In this document: piece after piece, positions 1 to 4,890 of the stretch
Numbering within the stretch: the stretch's first letter is position 1
How the letters are laid out: every line of letters starts with the position of its first letter
NCBI GenBank assembly: GCA_936943315.1
Contig: CAKZJM010000230.1
Span: 1 to 6,386, forward strand
DNA from: an uncultured Methylophilus sp.
Lineage (GTDB): Bacteria > Pseudomonadota > Gammaproteobacteria > Burkholderiales > Methylophilaceae
Direction of reading: 5' to 3'
Length of the DNA: 6,386 nucleotides
Translations under genes and position numbers: made by a program
Notes under the pieces: model-generated
Databases searched by the model: none
The model's input: the letters and a program-made list of their open reading frames with translations, nothing else
Told to the model about the DNA's origin: nothing

Positions 1-543
1 TCCCACACTGGCAGTAGAAATATTGCCGTATTGCGTTTGGTAAGTGGCAGAATTTTCCGCGCAATGTTGCGCCATGGCACGTAAATCCTTCATATCTAGC
101 AACAACATGCCTTGGTCATCTGCAATCTTGAAAATGGCATTTAGCACACCACCCTGCACATCATTCAGGTTTAACATGCGCGCCAACAGCAACGGTCCCA
201 TTTCGCTCAGCGTAGTACGCACCGGATGGCCTTTTTCGCCAAACATATCCCAGAACATGACCGGATAGGCTTTATTGGTGTAGCCAGTGAGTCCCAATTG
301 CTGTACGCGAGCGTCGACCTTGGCATTGCCGCCCCCGACCTGGCTCATGCCGGATAAATCACCTTTGACATCGGCCATAAATACCGGCACACCAATCCGT
401 GAAAACTGCTCTGCCAAGCTTTGCAAGGTCACGGTCTTCCCCGTGCCGGTCGCCCCGGCAATCAGGCCGTGACGGTTGGCCATCCGCGGCAGCATCACGC
501 TGTCGGTATCGTTATTTTTCGCGATGAGCATGGGTTGAATCAT
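1..543 (-). CDS. yjgR: YjgR/DUF853 family HerA-like ATPase, N-terminal part (runs off the left edge)
   Basis: The 181 codons present start at ATG 543 and stay open to base 1, so the C-terminal part is missing. The N-terminus (MIQPMLIAKN) and the following MANRHGLIAGATGTGKT stretch match my recollection of E. coli YjgR, a cytoplasmic P-loop ATPase of the DUF853 / HerA-helicase C-terminal-like family. The Walker A motif GATGTGKT is at residues 30-37. A following segment, FMADVKGDLSG (residues 55-65), is also typical of the family. The biological role of YjgR is not well established; DNA translocase or helicase activity is inferred from its HerA relationship. No strong Shine-Dalgarno sequence precedes the ATG, but no better start exists because the motif begins only about 20 residues in. 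It is transcribed away from the sulfur genes and has no evident functional link to them. Family assignment is strong. Confidence 0.9.
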   Translation of the reverse strand, partial: MIQPMLIAKNNDTDSVMLPRMANRHGLIAGATGTGKTVTLQSLAEQFSRIGVPVFMADVKGDLSGMSQVGGGNAKVDARVQQLGLTGYTNKAYPVMFWDMFGEKGHPVRTTLSEMGPLLLARMLNLNDVQGGVLNAIFKIADDQGMLLLDMKDLRAMAQHCAENSATYQTQYGNISTASVG

Positions 544-575
544 GGAGGGCACTCGAACAATTAAAGTTAAGTTTG

Positions 576-604
576 AGTATAGGCGATGGCCGAAAAAAGG
601 GGAA
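576..604 (-). promoter_or_regulatory. Candidate promoter of the yjgR-like gene
   Basis: Read on the minus strand, TATACT (576-581) is one base from the sigma70 -10 consensus. It would place a transcription start near 569 and a leader of about 25 bases before the ATG at 543. The -35 region about 17 bases further upstream is poor (TTCCCC, 599-604). The call rests on the -10 match and position only. Confidence 0.25.
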
Positions 605-620
605 GGTAGAACAACATTCT

Positions 621-725
621 TACCGCCGATAAACGCCGAGCAACGCCGATAAAGGCTTTTCCAGGGGCGCCCAGCCAGCCTTTAGTCAAATTTTAATCGG
701 CGTTTATCCGCGTTTATCGGCGGTA
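621..725. repeat. Large inverted repeat built from 10-base tandem units (REP/MITE-like or terminator)
   Basis: Bases 621-650 pair with 696-725 at 27 of 30 positions; mismatches are at 637/709, 640/706 and 641/705. The outer 16 pairs are perfect. Each arm is itself a threefold 10-base tandem repeat: CGCCGATAAA-type units at 624-633, 634-643 and 644-653 on the left, with the complementary series at 693-722 on the right. The loop holds a second small stem, AAAGGCT (651-657) with AGCCTTT (677-683), and the palindrome GGGCGCCC (665-672). The element lies after the stop of the DUF302 gene and before the yjgR-like gene. It could end transcription of the former, although no T-tract follows it immediately on the minus strand. 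Its architecture looks more like a dispersed palindromic repeat than a simple terminator. The pairing is seen directly; the role is inferred. Confidence 0.8.
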
Positions 726-746
726 GAAACAAGGCTTGAATGTGGC

Positions 747-1283
747 CTAAAAATCACCACGCCGGGCCTTTTCCATGAGCTCTATCAGCGCATTTTCCAG
801 CTGTTGTGCGGAGGCTTGGGCTCTGGCCGTGGGCTGTTTGATATTTTTTAAATCATGCGTGGGCCTATCCAGGCCGAGAAAAAGCTGTCGTTTGCCACTG
901 GCATCTGCTTTTTCATAAATGGCCAGGCGGCAAGGCGCGAAGACCAGAAATTCGGGATGGTCGAGGATAATGTCCGTGCCCATGCTCAGGTTGCAAAACG
1001 TCCGTACTTCTTTGACACCTTGCGGGTCCTGGCCACGCTGCTTCATATGGTCGCCAATCGGGAAGTTGGCCGGATTGACGAAATTCATGCCCTCGGAAAT
1101 CGATTTCAGGCTATCTACCAGGTCCTGGTAGCTGACCCCTTGCTGCACCGGTACCTCATAAATGGCGTTATCCAGATCAACATCCGGCATGCCATGACCG
1201 ATCACACGGACATGGCCTGGCGCAGCACAGGCCGGGGTGAAACTAACCACAAGCCAGCATAGACATACGATCAATAAGCGCAT
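747..1283 (-). CDS. Exported DUF302 domain protein
   Basis: A 178-residue protein with an N-terminal Sec signal peptide: positive residue R2, a hydrophobic stretch over residues 3-15, and a likely signal peptidase I cleavage after the ACA at 18-20. The mature part is therefore predicted to be periplasmic. Residues about 95-125 carry the DUF302-like segment, with FCNLSMG around Cys97, hydrophobic LVFAPCRLAIYE around Cys118, then a beta-like LFLGLD stretch. The biochemical function of DUF302 proteins is unknown, and nothing here links this one to sulfur assimilation. The C-terminus (about 150-176) is predicted to be helical and charged. The ATG at 1283 is preceded by AAGGG seven bases upstream, a good ribosome binding site. 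A lipoprotein is unlikely because the residues before Cys19 (T-P-A) do not form a lipobox. The 111-base gap from cysB and its own promoter-like signals suggest separate transcription. Confidence 0.8.
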   Translation of the reverse strand: MRLLIVCLCWLVVSFTPACAAPGHVRVIGHGMPDVDLDNAIYEVPVQQGVSYQDLVDSLKSISEGMNFVNPANFPIGDHMKQRGQDPQGVKEVRTFCNLSMGTDIILDHPEFLVFAPCRLAIYEKADASGKRQLFLGLDRPTHDLKNIKQPTARAQASAQQLENALIELMEKARRGDF

Positions 1284-1303
1284 GATGAAGCCCTTTTAAT
1301 AGA

Positions 1304-1354
1304 GGTGTCGATTACAGCACGTCGGGCCTCGCGGCGGTGTAACTGTAGTCACAC
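1304..1354 (-). promoter_or_regulatory. Candidate class II CRP/FNR-family promoter of the DUF302 gene
   Basis: On the minus strand, TGTGA-CTACAG-TTACA (1338-1353) differs at one base from the classical CRP site TGTGA-N6-TCACA. The surrounding 18 bases (1337-1354) form a dyad with one mismatched pair. A TGTAAT hexamer at 1311-1316 is one base from the -10 consensus and predicts a start near 1304. The dyad centre at 1345.5 is then about 41.5 bases upstream, the standard spacing for activators overlapping the -35. The bases at the -35 position (CACCGC) are non-consensus, as expected for an activator-dependent promoter. Site and spacing are read from the sequence; the regulator is inferred. Confidence 0.4.
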
Positions 1355-1373
1355 TCTCATTCGTCCAGAATTT

Positions 1374-1405
1374 CGCTATTACAGATCTTCGCTTTTACAA
1401 ATCTT
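1374..1405. repeat. 16-base tandem duplication across the cysB stop codon
   Basis: Bases 1374-1389 and 1390-1405 are adjacent copies that agree at 14 of 16 positions, differing at 1378/1394 and 1384/1400. The cysB stop codon (complement of 1395-1397) lies in the right copy. The left copy is downstream, non-coding sequence. It looks like a small slippage duplication. Confidence 0.7.
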
Positions 1406-2321
1406 GGTGCAAAGCGCGCTGTACAGTGCGTTTGTCGTATTGCGGTGACAACATGGTAATAAAATTGAGCATGTAGTCCCGCAAAAACGCATCGCGGCGC
1501 ACACCGAGGAAGGTGGTGCTATCGGGGAACAAATGGCTGCAATCCAGGCTTTTAAGCGGGGCGTCACGCGCTTCTTCATACGCCATATTCGCAATCAGGC
1601 CGATACCCAAACCGAGGTTGACGTAAGTTTTAATCACATCGGCATCAATCGCAGTAAACACCACATTGGGCTGCAAACCTGCGTCATGGAATACCTTTGA
1701 AACAAGCGTACCGCCCGTGAACGCAAAGTCATAGGTAATCAGCGGATAATCCGCCAAGTCTTTTAAGGTCAGTGTTTTTTTAGCCAGCAATGGGTGCTGT
1801 GGCGGCAGCACCAGACAGCGGTTCCACTCATAGCATGACAGGCAGGACAAGCGATCATCGTTACTGATATTTTCGGTCGCAATACCGACATCGGCTTCGC
1901 CAGAAGCCACCAGCTCGGTCACTTGTACCGGATTGCCCTGGTGTATCGTCAGTTTAACGTTGGGATATTGCGCAATAAATTGCTTCACAGCCGATGGTAA
2001 ACGGTAACGCGCCTGCGTATGCGTGGTGGCAATCGTCAGCTCACCCGTATCTTCGCGGCTATATTCGTCGCCCACGCGCTTGATGTTTTGCATATCCAGC
2101 ATGACACGTGCAGCCAGCTCGACGATTTTGCGCCCCGGCTCAGTCACACCAATCAGGCGCTTGCCGTTACGCTGAAAAATCTGCAACCCCAGCTCTTCTT
2201 CGAGTAACTGAATCTGCTTGCTGACGCCAGGCTGTGAGGTATGCAATACTTCAGAAGCGGCCGAGATATTCAGGTTTTGCCGGACGACCTCGTGCACATA
2301 GCGTAACTGGTGAAATTTCAT
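1395..2321 (-). CDS. cysB: CysB-type LysR transcriptional regulator of sulfur assimilation
   Basis: A 308-residue LysR-family regulator. The N-terminal winged helix-turn-helix (residues about 1-60) includes AASEVLHTSQPGVSKQIQLL; the C-terminal part is a periplasmic-binding-protein-like effector domain. It matches enteric CysB closely: IATTHTQARY at residues 97-106, DADVIKTYVNLGLGIG, and the anion-binding residues Thr100, Thr102, Gln103, Thr149 and Thr202 at exactly the numbering used for CysB. That register supports the ATG at 2321. A TTG 13 codons upstream (2360) also opens the frame but adds residues absent from the family and would overlap the likely promoter. Known CysB proteins activate cys operons, bind N-acetylserine as inducer and repress their own gene; the same roles are inferred here. 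The gene diverges from tauE-cysI-cysH, its probable target. It is somewhat shorter at the C-terminus than the 324-residue E. coli protein. The ribosome binding site is weak. Confidence 0.93.
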   Translation of the reverse strand: MKFHQLRYVHEVVRQNLNISAASEVLHTSQPGVSKQIQLLEEELGLQIFQRNGKRLIGVTEPGRKIVELAARVMLDMQNIKRVGDEYSREDTGELTIATTHTQARYRLPSAVKQFIAQYPNVKLTIHQGNPVQVTELVASGEADVGIATENISNDDRLSCLSCYEWNRCLVLPPQHPLLAKKTLTLKDLADYPLITYDFAFTGGTLVSKVFHDAGLQPNVVFTAIDADVIKTYVNLGLGIGLIANMAYEEARDAPLKSLDCSHLFPDSTTFLGVRRDAFLRDYMLNFITMLSPQYDKRTVQRALHQDL

Positions 2322-2348
2322 TACCAACCCAATATAACCAAAAGCTAT

Positions 2349-2376
2349 ATCATAGAACAATTGATTATTAAATCAA
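2349..2376 (-). promoter_or_regulatory. Candidate cysB promoter
   Basis: On the minus strand TTGATT (2371-2376) and TATGAT (2349-2354) are separated by 16 bases, giving reasonable -35 and -10 matches. The predicted start near 2342 leaves a leader of about 20 bases to the ATG at 2321. The -35 sits inside the 18-base dyad at 2360-2377, so a protein bound there could repress cysB, consistent with known CysB autoregulation. Confidence 0.45.
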
Positions 2377-2377
2377 T
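2360..2377. promoter_or_regulatory. 18-base dyad, candidate CysB operator
   Basis: ATTGATT (2360-2366) and AATCAAT (2371-2377) are perfect 7-base inverted arms separated by ATTA. The dyad is placed between the divergent cysB and tauE starts, covering the putative cysB -35 and lying just upstream of the tauE -10. LysR-type regulators use such AT-rich dyads, but CysB sites have a loose consensus, so the assignment depends on position rather than sequence identity. Confidence 0.45.
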
Positions 2378-2391
2378 CATTAAAAGCCTGA

Positions 2392-2397
2392 TATTAT
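2392..2397 (+). promoter_or_regulatory. Candidate -10 element of the tauE-cysI-cysH operon
   Basis: TATTAT at 2392-2397 is one base from the -10 consensus and predicts a start near 2404, about 25 bases before the tauE ATG at 2429. No recognisable -35 lies 16-18 bases upstream, which fits a promoter needing an activator such as CysB. Confidence 0.35.
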
Positions 2398-2428
2398 CCC
2401 GCGGTTATATTTTCACAAGATACTCCTC

Positions 2429-3199
2429 ATGGAATTCGGATACATACTGGCAGGGTTTGTCGTTGGTTTTTTGGTTGGTTTGACGGGTGTAGGGGGCGGC
2501 TCTTTAATGACGCCTATCTTACTGCTGATTTACAACATCAAACCAGCCGTCGCCGTCGGCACTGACCTGTTGTACGCCTCAGTGACCAAGTCGGTGGGTA
2601 TTTTCGCCCATGGCAAGCTGGGCAACATCGACTGGCGTATTGTCAAACGGCTGGCCTTAGGGAGCGTACCCGCTTCTGTGCTGACTTTATGGGCGCTGCA
2701 CAGTATGGATCTGCAATCGGGCAATGTCGTCACGACCATTAAATTCTGGCTTGGCATTGCCTTAATTGTGACATCAGCAGCGGTGCTATTGCGTAACAAA
2801 CTGATGTCTCTGGTAGCGAAAGAGGAGTGGATTCCTGCACGTTTTGTCCCTGGTGCCACAGTCGCTTTGGGTGTGATCCTGGGCGGGCTGGTCACCCTGA
2901 CTTCGGTCGGGGCTGGCGCCTTGGGCGTCACCGCGTTGATCCTGCTCTACCCCAAAGAAAAAATCACCACCATCGTTGGCAGTGATATTGCACACGCCGT
3001 CCCGCTGACACTGGTGGCGGGGTTGGGCCACGCTTCTTTAGGCACCATAGACTACAGTTTACTGGGCACATTATTGATAGGTTCTATCCCCGGCATCTAT
3101 CTTGGCAGCCACATGAGTTCACGCGTGGCTGAGCACTGGGTACGCATTGCGCTGTCTATGATATTGATTTATGTAGGCTTTAAGCTCGTTTTCCATTAA
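2429..3199 (+). CDS. TauE/SafE family permease (probable sulfur oxyanion transporter)
   Basis: A 256-residue polytopic inner-membrane protein of the TauE/SafE (former DUF81) family. It shows the family's internal duplication. The first half has GFLVGLTGVGGGSLMTP (residues 13-29), then VGTDLLYASVTK and GNIDWR; the second half repeats this as LVTLTSVGAGALGVTAL (154-170), then VGSDIAHAVP and GTIDYS. Hydrophobic segments fit seven to eight membrane passes. Family members have been linked to export of sulfite or sulfoacetate and, in some cys clusters, to sulfate uptake. Leading the operon and diverging from cysB argues for sulfate or sulfite transport here, but direction and substrate cannot be read from the sequence. 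No classical ABC sulfate transporter gene appears in the window. The start at 2429 lacks a strong ribosome binding site but gives the expected N-terminus. Family call is firm; substrate is inferred. Confidence 0.88.
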   Translation: MEFGYILAGFVVGFLVGLTGVGGGSLMTPILLLIYNIKPAVAVGTDLLYASVTKSVGIFAHGKLGNIDWRIVKRLALGSVPASVLTLWALHSMDLQSGNVVTTIKFWLGIALIVTSAAVLLRNKLMSLVAKEEWIPARFVPGATVALGVILGGLVTLTSVGAGALGVTALILLYPKEKITTIVGSDIAHAVPLTLVAGLGHASLGTIDYSLLGTLLIGSIPGIYLGSHMSSRVAEHWVRIALSMILIYVGFKLVFH

Positions 3200-3210
3200 A
3201 ATATTGCCTC

Positions 3211-3225
3211 TTCGCTTTTTGCGAA
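3211..3225 (+). other. Small hairpin between tauE and cysI
   Basis: TTCGC (3211-3215) and GCGAA (3221-3225) form a perfect 5-bp stem around TTTTT in the 41-base gap between the tauE stop and the cysI ATG. There is no T-tract after it, so it is not a convincing terminator. It could mildly modulate cysI expression or be chance. Confidence 0.3.
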
Positions 3226-3240
3226 CAAAGTGACTCAAGC

Positions 3241-4134
3241 ATGTACAAATACGATCCTATAGACCAACAAATTGTTAACGAACGTGTCGCCCAATACCGC
3301 GACCAAACCCGCCGCTACCTGGCTGGCGAGTTAACGGATGATGAATATCGCCCGCTGCGCCTGCAAAACGGCCTGTACATTCAACGCCATGCGCCCATGT
3401 TGCGCATTGCGGTGCCTTACGGCCTGATGTCCAGCAAGCAGTTGCGTAAACTGGCCGACATTGCCAAGCGCTATGACCGCGGTTATGGCCACTTCAGCAC
3501 ACGCCAGAACTTGCAGTTAAACTGGCCCAAACTGGAAGATACGCCGGATATTCTGGCTGAACTGGCCACCGTAGAGATGCATGCCATCCAGACTTCCGGT
3601 AACTGCATCCGCAATATCACGACTGACCAGTTTGCCGGCATTGCACCGGATGAGATCATTGATCCGCGCGCCATCGCCGAAATCATGCGCCAGTGGAGCA
3701 CCTTCCACCCTGAATTCGCCCTTCTTCCACGTAAATTCAAGATTGCCGTCTCTGGCACTGAAAAAGACCGCGCGATTGTGCAAGCGCACGACATCGGCCT
3801 TGAGTTCTACAAAGACGCACAAGGCCAGATGGCGATCAAAGTGTGGGTTGGTGGCGGCCTGGGCCGTACGCCTATCCTGGGCACCGTGATTCGTGAGCAT
3901 CTGGAGTGGCAACATGTCTTGTCTTATTGCGAAGCGGTTATCCGTGTGTACAACATCCACGGTCGACGCGACAACATTTACAAAGCCCGTATCAAGATTT
4001 TGGTGAAAGCCCTGGGCATTGACGAATTCAGACGCCAGGTTGACGAGGAATGGGCGCACCTGAAAGATGGCCCACTCACGATCACCCAAAACGAACTGGA
4101 CCGCGTCGCCAAGTACTTTGAGCCTATGCCATAA
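3241..4134 (+). CDS. cysI: CysI N-terminal half (297 aa), sulfite reductase hemoprotein
   Basis: This frame starts at ATG 3241 with the family-typical N-terminus (MYKYDPIDQQIVNERVAQYR). It contains the first ferredoxin-like half-domain (about 45-110) and the first NIR/SIR domain (about 115-290). Siroheme-contact motifs are present: HFSTRQNLQ around Arg88, SGNCIRN around Arg124, and RKFK at 164-167, whose lysines correspond to Lys215 and Lys217 of E. coli CysI. The glycine-rich VGGGLGRTP follows at 203-211. It ends in KYFEPMP and the TAA, so it lacks the cysteine cluster ligands and could not reduce sulfite alone. The gene sits 41 bases after tauE with only a weak ribosome binding site. Confidence 0.85.
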   Translation: MYKYDPIDQQIVNERVAQYRDQTRRYLAGELTDDEYRPLRLQNGLYIQRHAPMLRIAVPYGLMSSKQLRKLADIAKRYDRGYGHFSTRQNLQLNWPKLEDTPDILAELATVEMHAIQTSGNCIRNITTDQFAGIAPDEIIDPRAIAEIMRQWSTFHPEFALLPRKFKIAVSGTEKDRAIVQAHDIGLEFYKDAQGQMAIKVWVGGGLGRTPILGTVIREHLEWQHVLSYCEAVIRVYNIHGRRDNIYKARIKILVKALGIDEFRRQVDEEWAHLKDGPLTITQNELDRVAKYFEPMP

Positions 4135-4157
4135 CATGATGCCGCATTTGATGCGGC
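4132..4157 (+). other. cysI internal stop codon and adjacent hairpin
   Basis: TAA (4132-4134) is followed after six bases by a perfect 7-bp stem, GCCGCAT (4141-4147) with ATGCGGC (4151-4157), around a 3-base loop TTG. Stop plus downstream hairpin resembles recoding signals. However, the stem arises from codons for a repeated Asp-Ala-Ala, so it may be a by-product of the protein sequence. Three ATGs nearby (4136, 4139, 4151) are all out of frame with the second half and open only a short frame ending at 4192. Confidence 0.6.
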
Positions 4158-4158
4158 C

Positions 4159-4890
4159 GTGGCCAGCAACCCAGCCTTTGCAGCCTGGGTAAAACGTTGC
4201 GTACAGCCACATCGTGTGCCTGGCTACCGCGCCGTGACACTGTCACTTAAGCCACATGGCAAAGCACCAGGCGATATCACCAGCGAGCAAATGCACGTAG
4301 TTGCAGACCTGGCAGACGCTTACAGCTTTGGCGAATTGCGCTCTTCGCATGAGCAGAACCTGATTTTGGCCGATGTGCAGTTGTCTGACCTGTTTGCTGT
4401 GTGGGAAAAAGCCCGTGCTGCTGGTTTGGCGACCCCTAACATTGGTTTGCTGACGGACATTATCTGCTGCCCTGGCGGCGACTTCTGCAGCCTGGCCAAT
4501 GCCAAGTCCATCCCGATTGCCGAAGCCATCCAGATGCAGTTCGACAACCTGGATTACCTCTATGAAATCGGCGACCTGGAACTTAACATCTCTGGTTGCA
4601 TGAACGCATGCGGCCACCACCATGTTGGCCATATCGGTATCCTTGGTGTGGATAAAGACGGTTCCGAATGGTATCAGGTTACCATTGGTGGCAAGCAAGG
4701 CAATGACGCCAGCATAGGCACTGTGATTGGGCCTTCATTCTCGGCAGAAGAAATGCCTGGTGTGGTCAAGCGCCTGATTGAAGTGTATGTACGCGAGCGC
4801 CATGACGAAGAGCGCTTTATTGATACCGTGCGTCGCTTGGGTGTCGCTCCGTTCAAAGCCCATGTTTACGCTGAAAAGGAAACTGCATAA
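4159..4890 (+). CDS. cysI: CysI C-terminal half, carries the 4Fe-4S/siroheme cysteines
   Basis: The frame is open from 4135, just after the stop, to TAA at 4888-4890; the first possible initiation codon is GTG 4159, giving 243 residues. It has no Shine-Dalgarno sequence and, in homologs, codes for internal Val. The fragment contains half-domain 2 (about 10-85) and NIR/SIR domain 2. The metal-ligand pattern C-x5-C (Cys104 and Cys110, in ICCPGGDFC) plus C-x3-C (Cys147 and Cys151, in GCMNACGHHH) is complete, equivalent to Cys434, 440, 479 and 483 of E. coli CysI. All key residues being intact means the region is either still translated or was disrupted very recently. Independent initiation is judged unlikely. 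Confidence 0.7.
   Translation: MASNPAFAAWVKRCVQPHRVPGYRAVTLSLKPHGKAPGDITSEQMHVVADLADAYSFGELRSSHEQNLILADVQLSDLFAVWEKARAAGLATPNIGLLTDIICCPGGDFCSLANAKSIPIAEAIQMQFDNLDYLYEIGDLELNISGCMNACGHHHVGHIGILGVDKDGSEWYQVTIGGKQGNDASIGTVIGPSFSAEEMPGVVKRLIEVYVRERHDEERFIDTVRRLGVAPFKAHVYAEKETA

Larger units (their letters stand above)
3241..4890 (+). pseudogene. cysI: Assimilatory sulfite reductase hemoprotein cysI, interrupted by an in-frame stop
   Basis: Taken as one frame, this is 549 codons of a nitrite/sulfite reductase hemoprotein, which converts sulfite to sulfide in the cytoplasm with siroheme and a 4Fe-4S cluster. The family layout is complete: ferredoxin-like half-domain 1, NIR/SIR domain 1, half-domain 2, NIR/SIR domain 2. 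A TAA at codon 298 (4132-4134) breaks it in the linker between the two halves. Both sides are in the same frame and read as family sequence (KYFEPMP, stop, HDAAFDAAVASNPAFAAW), so one base substitution is enough to explain it. From memory, homologs usually have Tyr near this place, one base away from TAA. No other frameshift or stop is present, arguing for a very recent mutation, a sequence error, or an unusual recoding or split gene. Marked pseudogene on formal grounds; function may well be retained. The gene overlaps the next by one base (TAATG). Confidence 0.8.

Noticed and set aside
624..722. A CRISPR array, suggested by the regular short repeats
   Set aside because: Units are only 10 bases, directly adjacent without unique spacers, and arranged as an inverted pair.
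855..1262. A 135-codon plus-strand open frame
   Set aside because: It lies antisense to the DUF302 gene, whose signal peptide, domain motif and ribosome binding site are convincing. The antisense translation resembles no family I recognise.
1221..1283. Lipoprotein signal for the DUF302 protein (Cys19)
   Set aside because: Residues -3 to -1 are Thr-Pro-Ala, lacking the aliphatic -3 residue of a lipobox. Signal peptidase I cleavage after ACA fits better.
2322..2360. A longer cysB starting at TTG 2360
   Set aside because: The added 13 residues are not seen in CysB proteins, and the ATG at 2321 puts Thr100, Thr102, Gln103, Thr149 and Thr202 in exact family register.
2398..2428. A SAM or other riboswitch in the tauE leader
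   Set aside because: The predicted leader is only about 25 bases, too short for a known sulfur-related riboswitch, and it contains no matching helices.
4132..4134. Selenocysteine or pyrrolysine insertion at the cysI stop
   Set aside because: Those use UGA and UAG; the codon here is UAA, and no Sec or Pyl is known at this linker position of the family.
4120..4165. A frameshift as the cause of the cysI break
   Set aside because: The upstream and downstream parts are in the same frame, so a substitution to TAA (or an in-frame change) explains it, not a single-base indel.
3517..4212. A 231-codon minus-strand open frame across cysI
   Set aside because: It is the antisense shadow of clear CysI coding sequence, and no protein family is recognisable in it.
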